A DNA stretch of 64,000 nt. Source: Streptomyces sp. NRRL WC-3618. GTDB lineage: Bacteria; Actinomycetota; Actinomycetes; Streptomycetales; Streptomycetaceae. The stretch lies in the NCBI RefSeq assembly GCF_001280005.1, contig NZ_LGDW01000119.1:1-64000 (forward strand). The letters are read 5' to 3'. The notes under the pieces were generated by a model. That model was not told the origin of the DNA. It ran no database searches and saw nothing but the letters and a program-made list of their open reading frames with translations. Position 1 is the first letter of the stretch; the number at the start of each line of letters is the position of its first letter. This document shows positions 8,917 to 18,911 of the stretch, in pieces. The position numbers were made by a program, and so were the translations under genes.

Positions 8917-9890
8917 CGGACACCACCGAGGCCGGTCTGACCGGTCGCAGCGCGGCGCGCCGGAAGGAACCGCCGCCCGCGCCCGCCACCAACAGCCCCG
9001 TACCGCCGCCGGCCCCGCGCGGCACCCGCCTGTGGCGGGGCGTGACCCCCTGGCTGTTCCTGCTCGCCCCGCTCGCGCTGCTCCTCACCTTCACCTACGC
9101 GCCGATCGTCAACATGGTCGCGTACAGCTTCACCGACTGGGACGGCGTCAGCCCCGAACTCCACTACACGGGCGCCGGGAACTACACCGAACTCCTCACG
9201 CGCCCCGAGCTGTTCGAGGTGTTCTTCGTCAGCGGCTACTACCTGGCCGCCTCCGCCCTGCAGATCGTCGCCGCGCTCTACTTCGCGACGATCCTCAGCT
9301 TCAACGTCCGGTTCCGGAACTTCTTCAAGGGCGTGCTGTTCTTCCCGTACCTGATCAACGGGGTCGCGATCGGCTTCGTCTTCCTCTACTTCTTCCAGGA
9401 CGGCGGCACCCTCGACTCGGTGCTGAGCCTGTTCGGCGTGCACACGGACCACGCCTGGCTGGGCACCCCGACGTCGGCGAACATCTCGCTCGCCGGCGTC
9501 TCGGTCTGGCGCTACATGGGCCTGAACTTCGTGCTGTTCCTGGGCGCGATCCAGTCCATCCCGGGGGAGTTGTACGAGGCCGCGGAACTCGACGGGGCGA
9601 ACCGCTGGCACCAGTTCCGGTACATCATCGCGCCGGGCATCAGACCGGTGCTGAGTCTGTCGGTGATCCTGTCGATCTCGGGTTCGCTGTCGGTCTTCGA
9701 GATCCCGTACATCATGACCGGCGGGGCGACCGGCACCGAGACGTTCGTGATCCAGACGGTGAAGCTGGCCTTCCAGTTCAACAAGACGGGGCTCGCCTCG
9801 GCAGCGGCCGTCGTACTGCTGCTGATCGTGCTCGCCGCGACTTGGGTGCAGCGGCGGCTCGTCCCGGACGACAGGGTGGATCTCGTATGA
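8913..9890 (+). CDS. Sugar ABC transporter permease, MalF type
   Basis: A 325-residue integral membrane protein with a proline-rich cytoplasmic N-terminus, then six hydrophobic segments. The EAA loop reads YEAAELDGANRWHQFRYIIAPGI, the ATPase contact typical of binding-protein-dependent permeases. GTG at 8913 overlaps the binding-protein stop (GTGA). It forms the membrane channel with the next gene. Confidence 0.9.
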   Translation: MTDTTEAGLTGRSAARRKEPPPAPATNSPVPPPAPRGTRLWRGVTPWLFLLAPLALLLTFTYAPIVNMVAYSFTDWDGVSPELHYTGAGNYTELLTRPELFEVFFVSGYYLAASALQIVAALYFATILSFNVRFRNFFKGVLFFPYLINGVAIGFVFLYFFQDGGTLDSVLSLFGVHTDHAWLGTPTSANISLAGVSVWRYMGLNFVLFLGAIQSIPGELYEAAELDGANRWHQFRYIIAPGIRPVLSLSVILSISGSLSVFEIPYIMTGGATGTETFVIQTVKLAFQFNKTGLASAAAVVLLLIVLAATWVQRRLVPDDRVDLV

Positions 9891-10717
9891 CGCGCCGAGC
9901 GGTTGCCCGTACGTTCGTGTACCTGTCCCTGGTCCTCGCGACGGTGGTCGTCCTGCTGCCGCTGGGCGTGATCGTGCTGACCTCGTTCAAGTCCGAGCGG
10001 GAGATGGCGGACGACAGCGGGGCGCTCTCGCTGCCGGGCGACCTGCTGAACCTCCACAACTACGTGACGGCGTTCCAGGACGGCGAGATGCTGTCCGCGT
10101 TCGCCAACACGGCCTTCATCCTGCTGTTCGCCGTCTCGGGAACCGTCCTCATCGGCTCGATGACGGCGTACGCGATCGACCGCTTCACCTTCCGCTTCCG
10201 GAAGCTGGTGATCGCCCTGTTCCTGGTGGCGACCCTGGTCCCCGGCGTCACGACACAGGTGGCGACGTTCCGACTCGTCAACAGCTTCGGCATGTTCGAC
10301 ACCCTCTGGGCGCCGATCGCGCTCTACATGGGCACCGACATCGTGTCGATCTACATCTTCCTGCAGTTCGTCCGCTCGATCCCGGTCTCCCTGGACGAGT
10401 CGGCACGCCTCGACGGAGCCAACGCCTTCACGATCTACCGGAAGATCATTTTCCCGCTGCTCAGGCCGGCGATCGCCACGGTCGTGATCGTGAAGGGGAT
10501 CACCGTCTACAACGACTTCTACATCCCCTTCCTCTACATGCCGTCCGAAGATCTTGGCGTGATTTCGACGTCCCTTTTCCGCTTCAAAGGCCCCTTCGCC
10601 GCCCACTGGGAGACGATCTCGGCGGGTGCGGTGCTGGTGATCCTGCCGACGCTGGTCGCTTTCCTGTCGCTGCAGAGGTTCATCTACAACGGCTTCACGA
10701 AGGGGGCGACGCGGTGA
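9887..10717 (+). CDS. Sugar ABC transporter permease, MalG type
   Basis: A 276-residue permease with about six membrane segments and an EAA loop (DESARLDGANAFTIYRKIIFP). The ATG overlaps the previous stop (ATGA at 9887-9890). It is the second half of the transmembrane channel. The operon ends here at a hairpin terminator. Confidence 0.9.
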   Translation: MTRRAVARTFVYLSLVLATVVVLLPLGVIVLTSFKSEREMADDSGALSLPGDLLNLHNYVTAFQDGEMLSAFANTAFILLFAVSGTVLIGSMTAYAIDRFTFRFRKLVIALFLVATLVPGVTTQVATFRLVNSFGMFDTLWAPIALYMGTDIVSIYIFLQFVRSIPVSLDESARLDGANAFTIYRKIIFPLLRPAIATVVIVKGITVYNDFYIPFLYMPSEDLGVISTSLFRFKGPFAAHWETISAGAVLVILPTLVAFLSLQRFIYNGFTKGATR

Positions 10718-10743
10718 GTACGGCGGGCTCGCACCCGCCGTAC
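10718..10743. terminator. Hairpin between transporter operon and rnd
   Basis: A perfect 10-bp stem (GTACGGCGGG at 10718-10727 with CCCGCCGTAC at 10734-10743, 6-nt loop) lies between two convergent genes. There is no T run, but stem-only terminators are common in Streptomyces. Confidence 0.6.
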
Positions 10744-10753
10744 CACAGGGTTC

Positions 10754-12043
10754 CTACGGCGTCTTGGCGGACAGCGCCTCGACCAGAACAGGCGTCACCT
10801 GCTCCACCTGCCAGGCCCGGGCCCCGTACCCCTCAAGAGCCGCCGCGACGGACTCGGCGTCAGGAGCGGCGGGCGGCTCCCAGCAGACCCTTCTCACCGT
10901 GTCCGGGGTGATCAGGTTCTCCTGAGGCATGTTCAGCCGCTCGGCCAGCGCGGACACCCCGGCCCGCGCGGCGGACAGCCGCGCCGCGGCCACCGGGTCC
11001 TTGTCGGCCCACGCCCGTGGCGGCGGCGGCCCGACCACAGGCTGCCCCGGCTGGGGCAGCTGTGCGTCGGTGAGCGCCTTCACGCTGTCCACGGCTTCCT
11101 GCCACTGCTCCAACTGCCGTCGTCCCATCCGGTGCCCGAACCCGGTCAGCGCGGCCAGCGCGTGGACGTTGGCCGGCACGGCGAGCGCGGCCTCGACGAT
11201 GGCCGCGTCCGACAGCACCTTGCCCGGCGACACGTCCCGACGCTGCGCGATCCGGTCCCGGGTCTCCCACAGCTCCCGTACGACGGCCAGTTGCCGACGC
11301 CGACGCACCTTGTGCATGCCGGACGTACGGCGCCAGGGGTCCTTGCGGGGCTCCGGCGGCGGCGCCGACGCGATCGCGTCGAACTCCTCGCGGGCCCACT
11401 CCAGCTTGCCCTGCCGGTCCAGCTCCTTCTCCAGCGCGTCCCGCAGGTCGACCAGGAGTTCGACGTCAAGTGCCGCGTACCGCAGCCAGGGCTCGGGCAG
11501 GGGCCGGGTCGACCAGTCGACCGCGGAGTGGCCCTTCTCGAGTACGAAGCCGAGGACGCCCTCGACCATCGCGCCCAGGCCGACCCTGGGGAACCCGGCC
11601 AGCCGTCCGGCCAGTTCGGTGTCGAACAGGTGAGTGGGGATCATGCCTATCTCGCGGAGACAGGGCAGGTCCTGGGTGGCGGCGTGCAGTACCCATTCCA
11701 CACCGTCGAGCGCCTCGCCCAGGCCCGACAGGTCGGGGCAGGCGACGGGGTCGATGAGCGCGGTACCGGCGCCCTCGCGGCGCAGCTGCACCAGATAGGC
11801 ACGCTGGCCGTAGCGGTAACCGGACGCGCGTTCGGCGTCTACGGCGACCGGGCCGGTGCCGGCGGCGAACGCGGCGATCACTTCGGCGAGCGTGTTCTCG
11901 TCGGTGACGACCGGTGGAATTCCGTCACGGGGTTCGAGGAGGGGGATCGGCGCCGGAGCCTCAGAAGATCCGTTGTCGTCCGGAGGGGCGCCTCCGGTGG
12001 TTCGCAGTGAGCTGTCTGCTGCGGTCTCTTGGGCTTCGGTCAC
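10754..12043 (-). CDS. rnd: Ribonuclease D family 3'-5' exonuclease with HRDC domain
   Basis: A 429-residue protein. The DEDD exonuclease motifs are visible: VAVDAERASGYRYGQRAY (Exo I, D and E), LHAATQDLPCL (Exo II) and LRYAALDVELLVDL (Exo III with the Y of the DEDDy class). An HRDC domain follows, starting near WRRTSGMHKVRRR. It trims structured RNA 3' ends, including tRNA precursors. The gene sits in a conserved Streptomyces neighbourhood with the response regulator, DUF3000 and hemE. Confidence 0.9.
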   Translation of the reverse strand: MTEAQETAADSSLRTTGGAPPDDNGSSEAPAPIPLLEPRDGIPPVVTDENTLAEVIAAFAAGTGPVAVDAERASGYRYGQRAYLVQLRREGAGTALIDPVACPDLSGLGEALDGVEWVLHAATQDLPCLREIGMIPTHLFDTELAGRLAGFPRVGLGAMVEGVLGFVLEKGHSAVDWSTRPLPEPWLRYAALDVELLVDLRDALEKELDRQGKLEWAREEFDAIASAPPPEPRKDPWRRTSGMHKVRRRRQLAVVRELWETRDRIAQRRDVSPGKVLSDAAIVEAALAVPANVHALAALTGFGHRMGRRQLEQWQEAVDSVKALTDAQLPQPGQPVVGPPPPRAWADKDPVAAARLSAARAGVSALAERLNMPQENLITPDTVRRVCWEPPAAPDAESVAAALEGYGARAWQVEQVTPVLVEALSAKTP

Positions 12044-12260
12044 CTGTCAAGGGTATCTGTGTATGGACGGCGCCCGCCGACGGAACGTTCCGTCGCCGGG
12101 CGCCTTGGGGTCGTAAACCGGTCACGTGTCACACGTGTCAGTGAATTCTGTCGGTCATCTCGGTCAGGAGTGGTGGCGGAGCGGTCGTCAGCGGCCGGTC
12201 GCCGATGGTCGTCGGCGGGAGTCGTTCGATGGTGGTCGTCGGCTGGGGGAGGGTGTCGGC

Positions 12261-12343
12261 GGCGATCAGGATCGGTGATCAGGAGTCGGTGATCAGGGAT
12301 CAGGATCGGGGTGAGGTCGGGTGAGGTCAGGTCAGGATCAGTG
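12261..12343. repeat. Degenerate short repeats (GATCAGG / GAGGTCAGG)
   Basis: The stretch between rnd and the response regulator is built of repeated words: GATCAGG several times, then GTGAGGTCGG and GTGAGGTCAGG. Spacing is irregular (13, 14 and 7 bp between ATCAG words), so it does not match the 11-bp operator arrays in the cluster. The rest of 12044-12260 holds the presumed rnd promoter and nothing else I recognise. Confidence 0.45.
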
Positions 12344-13003
12344 TCAGTGGATGATTCCGGTCCGCAGGGCCACCGCCACCATCCCGGCGCGGTCGCCCGT
12401 GCCGAGCTTGCGGGCGATACGGGCGAGGTGGCTCTTGACGGTCAGTGCGGACAGGCCCATCGAGACGCCGATCGCCTTGTTCGACTGGCCCTCGGCGACC
12501 AGTCGCAGGACCTCGACCTCGCGGCCGGACAGTTCGCGGTAGCCGCCCGGGTGGCTCGGGGCACCCGGGGGGCGGCGGTGCATACGGGCACCGGCACCGA
12601 TGGGGGCGGCGCCGGGCCGGCCGGGGAGGCCGACATTGTTGCGGGTGCCGGTGACGACGTAACCCTTCACACCGCCCGCGAGGGCGTTGCGTACGGCTCC
12701 GATGTCGTCGGCGGCGGACAGGGCCAGGCCGTTGGGCCAGCCTGCGGCACGGGTCTCGGACAGCAGGGTGAGCCCGCTGCCGTCGGGCAGGTGGACGTCG
12801 GCGACGCAGATGTCGCGGGGGTTGCCGATGCGGGGACGAGCCTCCGCGATGGACGAGGCCTCGATCACATCGCGCACACCGAGCGCCCACAGATGGCGGG
12901 TGACGGTGGAGCGGACGCGGGGGTCGGCCACGACCACCATGGCGGTCGGCTTGTTCGGGCGGTAGGCGACCAGGCTTGCGGGCTGCTCAAGAAGAACGGA
13001 CAC
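12344..13003 (-). CDS. NarL/LuxR-family response regulator
   Basis: A 219-residue protein with a receiver-like N-terminal domain (MVVVADPRVR, then CVADVHLPDGSGL with the candidate phospho-aspartate) and a C-terminal LuxR helix-turn-helix (LSGREVEVLRLVAEGQSNKAIG, LTVKSHLARIARKLG). GTG at 13003 follows AGGAGG by four bases. No histidine kinase is adjacent. The receiver is somewhat divergent, so phosphorylation is not certain. It belongs to the conserved block with DUF3000 and hemE. Confidence 0.85.
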   Translation of the reverse strand: MSVLLEQPASLVAYRPNKPTAMVVVADPRVRSTVTRHLWALGVRDVIEASSIAEARPRIGNPRDICVADVHLPDGSGLTLLSETRAAGWPNGLALSAADDIGAVRNALAGGVKGYVVTGTRNNVGLPGRPGAAPIGAGARMHRRPPGAPSHPGGYRELSGREVEVLRLVAEGQSNKAIGVSMGLSALTVKSHLARIARKLGTGDRAGMVAVALRTGIIH

Positions 13004-13223
13004 CAGGCCTCCTGGAGTGCGGTGCTTTCAAGGTCACAGAGGTCTTCGGCATCAAACCTGTGCTCCTTTAGAGAAAGATCACGATCTGGTGAGTAACAAT
13101 CCGTGCAATTCGGACACGCGATCGATCATCCGAAGATCGAACGGTTTCGCTCTACGTCGATACGCGGCCGAAAGTGGCCGTATCGACAAAGAGCTACTAA
13201 AAGAAGGCGTGGCGACGCATGAA

Positions 13224-13277
13224 AACGGCGAACGGCCTTGCGGACCCCTTCCGGGGTCCGCAAGGCCGTTCGCCGTT
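13224..13277. terminator. Long perfect hairpin terminator
   Basis: A 25-bp perfect stem (13224-13248 with 13253-13277) closes a 4-nt TTCC loop. It lies just past the DUF3000 stop on the minus strand and upstream of the response regulator, and would stop transcription from DUF3000. Confidence 0.85.
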
Positions 13278-13296
13278 CAGTGGAGCCAGGGCTGTC

Positions 13297-13962
13297 CTAG
13301 CGGGACTGGGGCCCCCGCCGCTGCGGGAGTGTCACCACCGACGCGTCTCCGGGGGCGGCCGGTGGCAGGCCCGCGATCTGGGCGAGGAGGTCGCACCAGG
13401 ACGCGAGGTGGGACGCGGTGTCCGGGACTCCGCCGAGACCCTCACGGGGCGTCCAGGAGGCGCGGATCTCGATCTGGGAGGCGGCCGGCCGCTCCGACAT
13501 CCCGCCGAAGTAGTGCGAACTCGCGCGCGTGACCGTGCCGCTGGCCTCCACGTACGACAGCCCGCGCGCCTGGAGCGCCCCGGTCAGCCAGGACCAGCAC
13601 ACGTCCGGCAGCAGCGGGTCGGCGGCCATCTCCGGCTCCAGCTCGGCGCGCACCAGCGTCACCAGCCGGAAGGTTCCCTCCCAGGCGTCGTGCCCGGCCG
13701 GGTCGTGCAGCAGGACGAGCCGGCCGTCGGCCAGATCCTCCTCGCCGTCGACGACCGCCGCCTCGAGGGCGTACGCGAACGGCGCCAGTCGCTGGGGCGC
13801 CCGCGTCGGTTCGATCTCGATCTGCGGCCTCAGCCGCGCGGACCGCAACGCGTCGACGGCAGTCCGGAAGGGCAACGGAGCCGTGTCCGCATCCCGGTCT
13901 CCCCCCTTCGCGTCGTCCATTCCGCCAGCGCCGTCCGACAGTCGTCCCTGTGCCGCAGCCAT
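13297..13962 (-). CDS. DUF3000 family protein
   Basis: A 221-residue protein of the actinobacterial DUF3000 family, recognised by its place next to hemE and by segments such as [36 protein letters not shown] and [24 protein letters not shown]. Function is unknown. I picked ATG at 13962; no clear ribosome site precedes it, and an internal ATG at 13920 is possible. It is divergent from hemE. Confidence 0.85.
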   Translation of the reverse strand: MAAAQGRLSDGAGGMDDAKGGDRDADTAPLPFRTAVDALRSARLRPQIEIEPTRAPQRLAPFAYALEAAVVDGEEDLADGRLVLLHDPAGHDAWEGTFRLVTLVRAELEPEMAADPLLPDVCWSWLTGALQARGLSYVEASGTVTRASSHYFGGMSERPAASQIEIRASWTPREGLGGVPDTASHLASWCDLLAQIAGLPPAAPGDASVVTLPQRRGPQSR

Positions 13963-14091
13963 GCCGGGAAGATTAAGGGGCACGGAGCCTTCGCGCGGGG
14001 AGGGACACCCGTGGGACGGACCACAGTCGCACAAGGGCCGTCGGCAGGGCTGTTCGCGGGAGTGTCGGTGGGGCGTGCGAGACTTCTTGTC

Positions 14092-15186
14092 GTGAGCGCC
14101 AACCAGAGCCCTGCGGGCCAGCAGCCGACAGAGACGTCCGCCGCCGTGAAGAACGACGCAGTGCGGGATTCCGCCTTCCTGAAGGCATGCCGCCGCGAGC
14201 CGGTGCCGCACACGCCCGTGTGGTTCATGCGCCAGGCGGGGCGCTCCCTGCCCGAGTACCGCAAGGTCCGCGAGGGCATCCCGATGCTGGAGTCCTGCGC
14301 CCGGCCCGAGCTGGTCACCGAGATCACCCTCCAGCCGGTGCGTCGGCACAACGTGGATGCGGCGATCTACTTCAGCGACATCGTCGTCCCGCTCAAGGCC
14401 ATCGGCGTCGACCTCGACATCAAGCCCGGCGTCGGCCCGGTCGTCGAGAAGCCGATCCGCACCCGCGCGGACCTCGCCCAGCTCCGCGACCTCACCCCCG
14501 AGGACGTCCCGTACGTCACCGAGGCCATCGGTCTGCTCACCCGCGAGCTCGGCGCCACCCCGCTCATCGGCTTCGCCGGCGCGCCCTTCACCCTCGCGAG
14601 CTACCTCGTCGAGGGCGGCCCGTCCCGGACGTACGAGAACGCCAAGGCGATGATGTACGGCGACCCGCAGCTCTGGGCCGACCTCCTCGACCGCCTCGCC
14701 GACATCACGGCGGCCTTCCTCAAGGTCCAGATCGAGGCGGGCGCCTCCGCTGTCCAGCTGTTCGACTCCTGGGCCGGCGCCCTCGCCCCCGTCGACTACC
14801 GCCGCTCGGTGCTCCCCGCCTCCCAGAAGGTCTTCACGGCGGTCGAGGGGTACGGCGTGCCGCGTATCCACTTCGGTGTCGGCACCGGCGAGCTGCTGAC
14901 CCCCATGAGTGAGGCCGGCGTGGACGTCATGGGCGTCGACTGGCGCGTCCCGCTCGACGAGGCCGCCCGCCGCGTCGGCCCCGGCAAGGCGCTCCAGGGC
15001 AACCTCGACCCGACGGTCCTGTTCGCCTCCACGGAGGCCGTCGAGGCGAAGACCCGCGAGGTCCTCGACTCCGCGAAGGGCCTCGAGGGCCACATCTTCA
15101 ACCTCGGGCACGGCGTCATGCCGAACACGCCCCCGGACGCCCTGACGCGCCTCGTGGACTACGTCCACACGCACACCGCCCGCTGA
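14092..15186 (+). CDS. hemE: Uroporphyrinogen decarboxylase
   Basis: A 364-residue protein that decarboxylates uroporphyrinogen III to coproporphyrinogen III in haem synthesis. The substrate-binding motif [16 protein letters not shown] and the second signature [17 protein letters not shown] are intact, as is the C-terminal [13 protein letters not shown] chose GTG 14092 (VSANQSPAG); the open frame upstream is a GC-rich artefact covering DUF3000. Its last 28 bases overlap the end of the condensation-domain stub on the other strand, so the biosynthetic region starts right at hemE. Confidence 0.95.
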   Translation: MSANQSPAGQQPTETSAAVKNDAVRDSAFLKACRREPVPHTPVWFMRQAGRSLPEYRKVREGIPMLESCARPELVTEITLQPVRRHNVDAAIYFSDIVVPLKAIGVDLDIKPGVGPVVEKPIRTRADLAQLRDLTPEDVPYVTEAIGLLTRELGATPLIGFAGAPFTLASYLVEGGPSRTYENAKAMMYGDPQLWADLLDRLADITAAFLKVQIEAGASAVQLFDSWAGALAPVDYRRSVLPASQKVFTAVEGYGVPRIHFGVGTGELLTPMSEAGVDVMGVDWRVPLDEAARRVGPGKALQGNLDPTVLFASTEAVEAKTREVLDSAKGLEGHIFNLGHGVMPNTPPDALTRLVDYVHTHTAR

Positions 15187-15476
15187 GCCGCGGGCCCGGG
15201 CCCGCTCACATCGACGGTCTCCAGCCGGAACGGCGGCCGACCGGCCGGCCGCTGCCGCACCACCCCGTCCGCCTCCGCGAAGCACATGCCGAGCGCCTCG
15301 GTCTCCGCCACCATCCGGCGCAGCGCCTCCTGGAAGAGTCCCGGGTCCACGGCTCCGTGGATCTCCAGGTACTCGCCGACGGCATAGTCACGGCGCAGGG
15401 GGTCCAGTCGCTGCGCGAACCAGACACCGGCGTGCGCTGAGGTCAGGGGCAGCGCCCCGCGGTCATCTGTGGGCAT
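15159..15476 (-). pseudogene. NRPS condensation-domain N-terminal remnant
   Basis: A 105-residue frame starting at ATG 15476 (GGAG about 9 bases upstream). Residues 9-60 match the beginning of NRPS condensation domains: LPLTSAHAGVWFAQRLDP, then the YLEIHGAVDPGLFQEALRRMVAETEAL helix region. A full condensation domain is about 450 residues with an HHxxxDG motif; this ends long before it. The last codons overlap hemE. I read it as the stub of an NRPS gene cut off by rearrangement. Confidence 0.65.
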
Positions 15477-15521
15477 GGGGTGGGTCTCCTCGGGTTCGTT
15501 CGACGACGACGTGAGGCTCAC

Positions 15522-15841
15522 CTTCCGTGATGTCCAACAGCCCTGACAGTCCCCAGGATTCGCCTCTGACGGCGCTCGGGGCGGTCCGGAGCGTTCCCGG
15601 TCACGGGAATCCGTGACAACGCGTAGCCCCGGCCGGCCCTACTGACCCGGCCGCGCCCGCCTTCCCCACAGCGGGCCATGTGGTTCCGGTGGTGCCCGGG
15701 GTGCCGCCCAGTTCATCGACAGGTCGCCTTCGCGGTGTCCGTGGCCTACGCCAGTGACGGGAGGACTGCCGCCGGGGACGGCCGAGCAGTGTGGCGCATG
15801 TGAACGAGTTAGGGTGCCAACTCCCTGGTGGAGAAGCAGAG
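15522..15841. other. Intergenic region, no gene seen
   Basis: About 320 bases between the condensation-domain stub and the first LAL gene. Open frames here run through both neighbours and lack coding character. I see no hairpin or operator that stands out. Two CTGAC words at 15543 and 15566 are 23 bp apart and do not form a repeat array. Confidence 0.5.
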
Positions 15842-18709
15842 TCAGGAGTCGGGTCGGCGAGGGGGCCGGGGCTCGTACTGCCCTGTCACCACCGCGGTGG
15901 CCAGTTCCACGCGGGAGCGTACGCCGAGGTGGCGATAGAGCCGGTTCAGCCGGGTCGACACACTCGTCTCGCTCACCCTGAGCACCTCGGCGAGCCGGCG
16001 GTTCGACAGGCCCTCGGACACCAGCCGGGCCAGCAGCACCTCGGTCTCCTCGGCGGCGACCGGATCTCGCGGCGCCCCCGGTCCGGCGTCCGCGTCCCGC
16101 AGGGCCGCTCTGGTCCGGTGCCGCCACAGCGGCGCGTCCAGCTCTCCGAACAGGTCGTAGGCCTCCGCCAGGAGTCGTTCGGCAGGTGCTTCGCCGTACG
16201 TGTGCCCGCTGTCCGCCGCCTGCCCGGCGCGGGCGACCGCCAGCAACGTACGGGCCAGTTCGAACGGTTGCCCGAGCGAGCGGGCGACGGCAAGCGCCTC
16301 GCGCGCCTCCCGGACCCCGTCGGCGCGGTCCGGGTCGGCCGTGCGCGCTTCGACGCGGGTGCGCAGATATGTCAGGCGGTCGCTGTCCCGGCCGGTGAGG
16401 GCGATGCGGCGCAGCTCGCACAGACCGGAGGCGACGAGATCGGAGCGTCCCCGCTCGGCCTCGATGAGCGTCAGTTCCGACCACAGGGCCGCGGTACCCA
16501 GCGCGCACCCACCGTCGGCCGCCGTGGCGAGCCCCTGGCAGAGGATCTCGCGGGCCGCGTCGGTCCGGCCGAAGAATCGGTGCACCGCGGCCTGTTCGGC
16601 GGCCAACATGTACACCATCGGCGACCCGGCGGTGTTCGCGATGTCCAGCACGGTCCCGGCGCGCGAGGGCCAGCCCCGGGCGAGCAGCGCGGTGGATGCC
16701 TTGGCGTAGATCAGCATTCCCACCGGCCCCAGCGCCGTCGGCCGTGTGTTGGCCATGAGGGAGCCGGCCGTGGCCAGCGCCTCGGTCCAGGCGCCGGTGA
16801 GGAACCGGTGGAGGACGGCGGTCTGCTGCGGCAGGCGGTCCACTGTGGCCTCGCACTCGGTGAGCAGGGCCGTGACCGCCTGGGTGTCCTCCGCAAGCAG
16901 CAGAGCGTCGAACATGGCTGCCGTGGACGCGAAGTCTTCGGCACAGAACGGGAATTCGGCCGGCAAGGTGCGTGCGAGCTGCTGGAGGCCGGTCGGGTCG
17001 CCCGCAATGAGCTGGACCGCCGCGCGAGCCAGTCGGCCGACGAATCGTTCGAGTGGCACCGGGTGGCGTCCCGCCTCCGAGACGTCGATCAGGCGCGGGA
17101 TGTCGGACCACAGGCCCAGCAGGGAAGCGGCCCGCACGGCGGGGATGAACGGACGCGCGCCCGGGTCCGTGGCCGACACCCGGTAACGGGCGGCCAGTTC
17201 GGCCATGTCGCCGCACTCGGCCAGCTGGGCCATCTCCGTGGACAGCAACGACTGCCGGACAAAGGGGTCGAGCTGCCCGGAGAAGGTCCGCAGCATCGCC
17301 CACACGTTCTCGTCGAACGTCCGGACCTCGCGCTTGCGCCGCGCGTTCAGCACGTGGTCGAGCACGGCCGAGGCGCATCGCTGCTCGTCGTCGGACCACT
17401 CGACCGCGGTCGTCAGCCACCGGGCTGCCTGGCGCGGATGGGTGTCGCGCAGCCGCTCGACGACGCCGAACAGCTCGCGCGCGGCGCGCTGCCGGCTGAC
17501 CTGGCCGCCGGCGTCGACCAGACGTTCCGCCAGCCAGATGTCGTGCGCCGATTGGCCGTACCTCGTCTCCCTGGTGGTCCGGTCGGCCGCCTCCCAGTGG
17601 GCCTGTACGGCGACAGCCGAGACCACCCGGCGTTCGTAGGGGCCGACCCGGGCCCGCACGGTAAGGGCGACCAGCGGTATCCGGAACCTCCAGCCGGCGC
17701 CCGCGTTCCGCTCGGGGCCGGTCACCAGCCCACACTGCACCAAGCGCTCCAGTGCCTCGTCCACCGTGGGGCGGGACAGGTCGGTGACCGTCGCGATGAG
17801 CTCCGCCGTCCGGTCGGCAAGGGGCTCCAGCAGGCTCAGCGCCCGGGCCGTCCGCCAGACCGGGTCGCCGAGTTCGCGCAGCGTCGCCGTGAAGCGGTCG
17901 TTGGCCGGCGGCAGCGGCGGCGGGGGCTCGCCCTCCACCAGATGGGCGCGACCGATCAGTACCCGGACCGTTCCCGGTCCTTCGGGGCCGACGGCTGCCA
18001 CCGCCGCAGCCGGATTGCCCGCGCTGAGCCGGTGCACCTCGTCCACCAGCACATCGTCGGGGACGGCGCGCAGCCGGAGGGCGAGCAGCGGGATGAGGTC
18101 GTCGCGGGTGAGCGGCGGGAGGTCGACCGTACAGGCCGTGCCGTCCGGGCGGCCGATGCCGGCGACGCCCAGAACCAGCCGCACGGACGGCAGTTCGGAC
18201 AGCAGGGAGTGCAGCGGCGTGACCGTCTCCGGGTCCGCGTGCTGGGCGTCGTCGACCAGCAGGACGGCGGGCCCGTGCGCGCGCAGCGCCTGCGCCAGAC
18301 GGGCGGGGCAGCTCGTCGTGCCGGAGTCGGACGCTCCGGTGCACGGACGGGTGAGGGGACTCGCCCACTCTGCGGAGTGCCCGGCCGTCAGGGGCGCGGG
18401 CGGCGGCACGGCGAGGGCCAGGAGCAGCCGGTGCGCGAGCAGACCGGGCGTCAGTCGTTCACCGGGCAGGCATCTCACCTGGTAGGTGGGTGTCCGGGCG
18501 GCGCGCAGTCGGTGACCGAGAGCGTCAAGTACGGTGGTCCGCCCGGCCCCCACCTCGCCGCGCAGCAGCACGACGGGAGGGCCGGAAGGGGCGGTGACGG
18601 CCTCCAGCAGGCGGCGGATCTCCGCGTCCCGGCCGACCGGGTCGGAAGGCACGAGGGGGTACGGGGGAATTGCGCCCGGATCAGGACGAGCGGCGAAGCG
18701 CGTGGCCAC
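15842..18709 (-). CDS. LAL-type LuxR-family regulator (ATPase, large)
   Basis: A 955-residue regulator. A Walker A loop (RGEVGAGRTTVLDAL) lies near residue 50 and a Walker B-like VLLVDDAQHAD follows, as in LAL ATPases. The C-terminus is a LuxR helix-turn-helix (LVSEGLSNRRLAEVLRVSETSVSTRLNRLYRHLG). GTG at 18709 follows AGGGGG by about five bases; longer frames extend into the divergent gene's promoter. Such proteins activate secondary-metabolite clusters. It is divergent from a second LAL gene. Their target here is not proven; they may act above the SARP gene. Confidence 0.87.
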   Translation of the reverse strand: MATRFAARPDPGAIPPYPLVPSDPVGRDAEIRRLLEAVTAPSGPPVVLLRGEVGAGRTTVLDALGHRLRAARTPTYQVRCLPGERLTPGLLAHRLLLALAVPPPAPLTAGHSAEWASPLTRPCTGASDSGTTSCPARLAQALRAHGPAVLLVDDAQHADPETVTPLHSLLSELPSVRLVLGVAGIGRPDGTACTVDLPPLTRDDLIPLLALRLRAVPDDVLVDEVHRLSAGNPAAAVAAVGPEGPGTVRVLIGRAHLVEGEPPPPLPPANDRFTATLRELGDPVWRTARALSLLEPLADRTAELIATVTDLSRPTVDEALERLVQCGLVTGPERNAGAGWRFRIPLVALTVRARVGPYERRVVSAVAVQAHWEAADRTTRETRYGQSAHDIWLAERLVDAGGQVSRQRAARELFGVVERLRDTHPRQAARWLTTAVEWSDDEQRCASAVLDHVLNARRKREVRTFDENVWAMLRTFSGQLDPFVRQSLLSTEMAQLAECGDMAELAARYRVSATDPGARPFIPAVRAASLLGLWSDIPRLIDVSEAGRHPVPLERFVGRLARAAVQLIAGDPTGLQQLARTLPAEFPFCAEDFASTAAMFDALLLAEDTQAVTALLTECEATVDRLPQQTAVLHRFLTGAWTEALATAGSLMANTRPTALGPVGMLIYAKASTALLARGWPSRAGTVLDIANTAGSPMVYMLAAEQAAVHRFFGRTDAAREILCQGLATAADGGCALGTAALWSELTLIEAERGRSDLVASGLCELRRIALTGRDSDRLTYLRTRVEARTADPDRADGVREAREALAVARSLGQPFELARTLLAVARAGQAADSGHTYGEAPAERLLAEAYDLFGELDAPLWRHRTRAALRDADAGPGAPRDPVAAEETEVLLARLVSEGLSNRRLAEVLRVSETSVSTRLNRLYRHLGVRSRVELATAVVTGQYEPRPPRRPDS

Positions 18710-18911
18710 GGCCACCCCCTGAAGGCGCTGGCGAGCCGCAGCCCCCCGCTGTCTGCGTGGTATGCCGGACAGCCAACGGTCTCCTTGACGTTTCAAACAA
18801 TGATAGATCAACTTTGCGTGAGTCGGATAGCCGGTCCGGCGGCGATACCCCTGGCACGAGATCGTATTCCAGACCCGCTCGGACCCCACTCCCACCCGGA
18901 GGTGCTGACCG

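Noticed and set aside
12261..12348. ATCAG/GTCAG-rich stretch as another SARP operator
   Set aside because: Words are spaced 13, 14 and 7 bp, not 11, and the region lies between housekeeping genes.
15543..15570. Two CTGAC words upstream of the condensation stub as a SARP site
   Set aside because: Only two words 23 bp apart, with no third unit.
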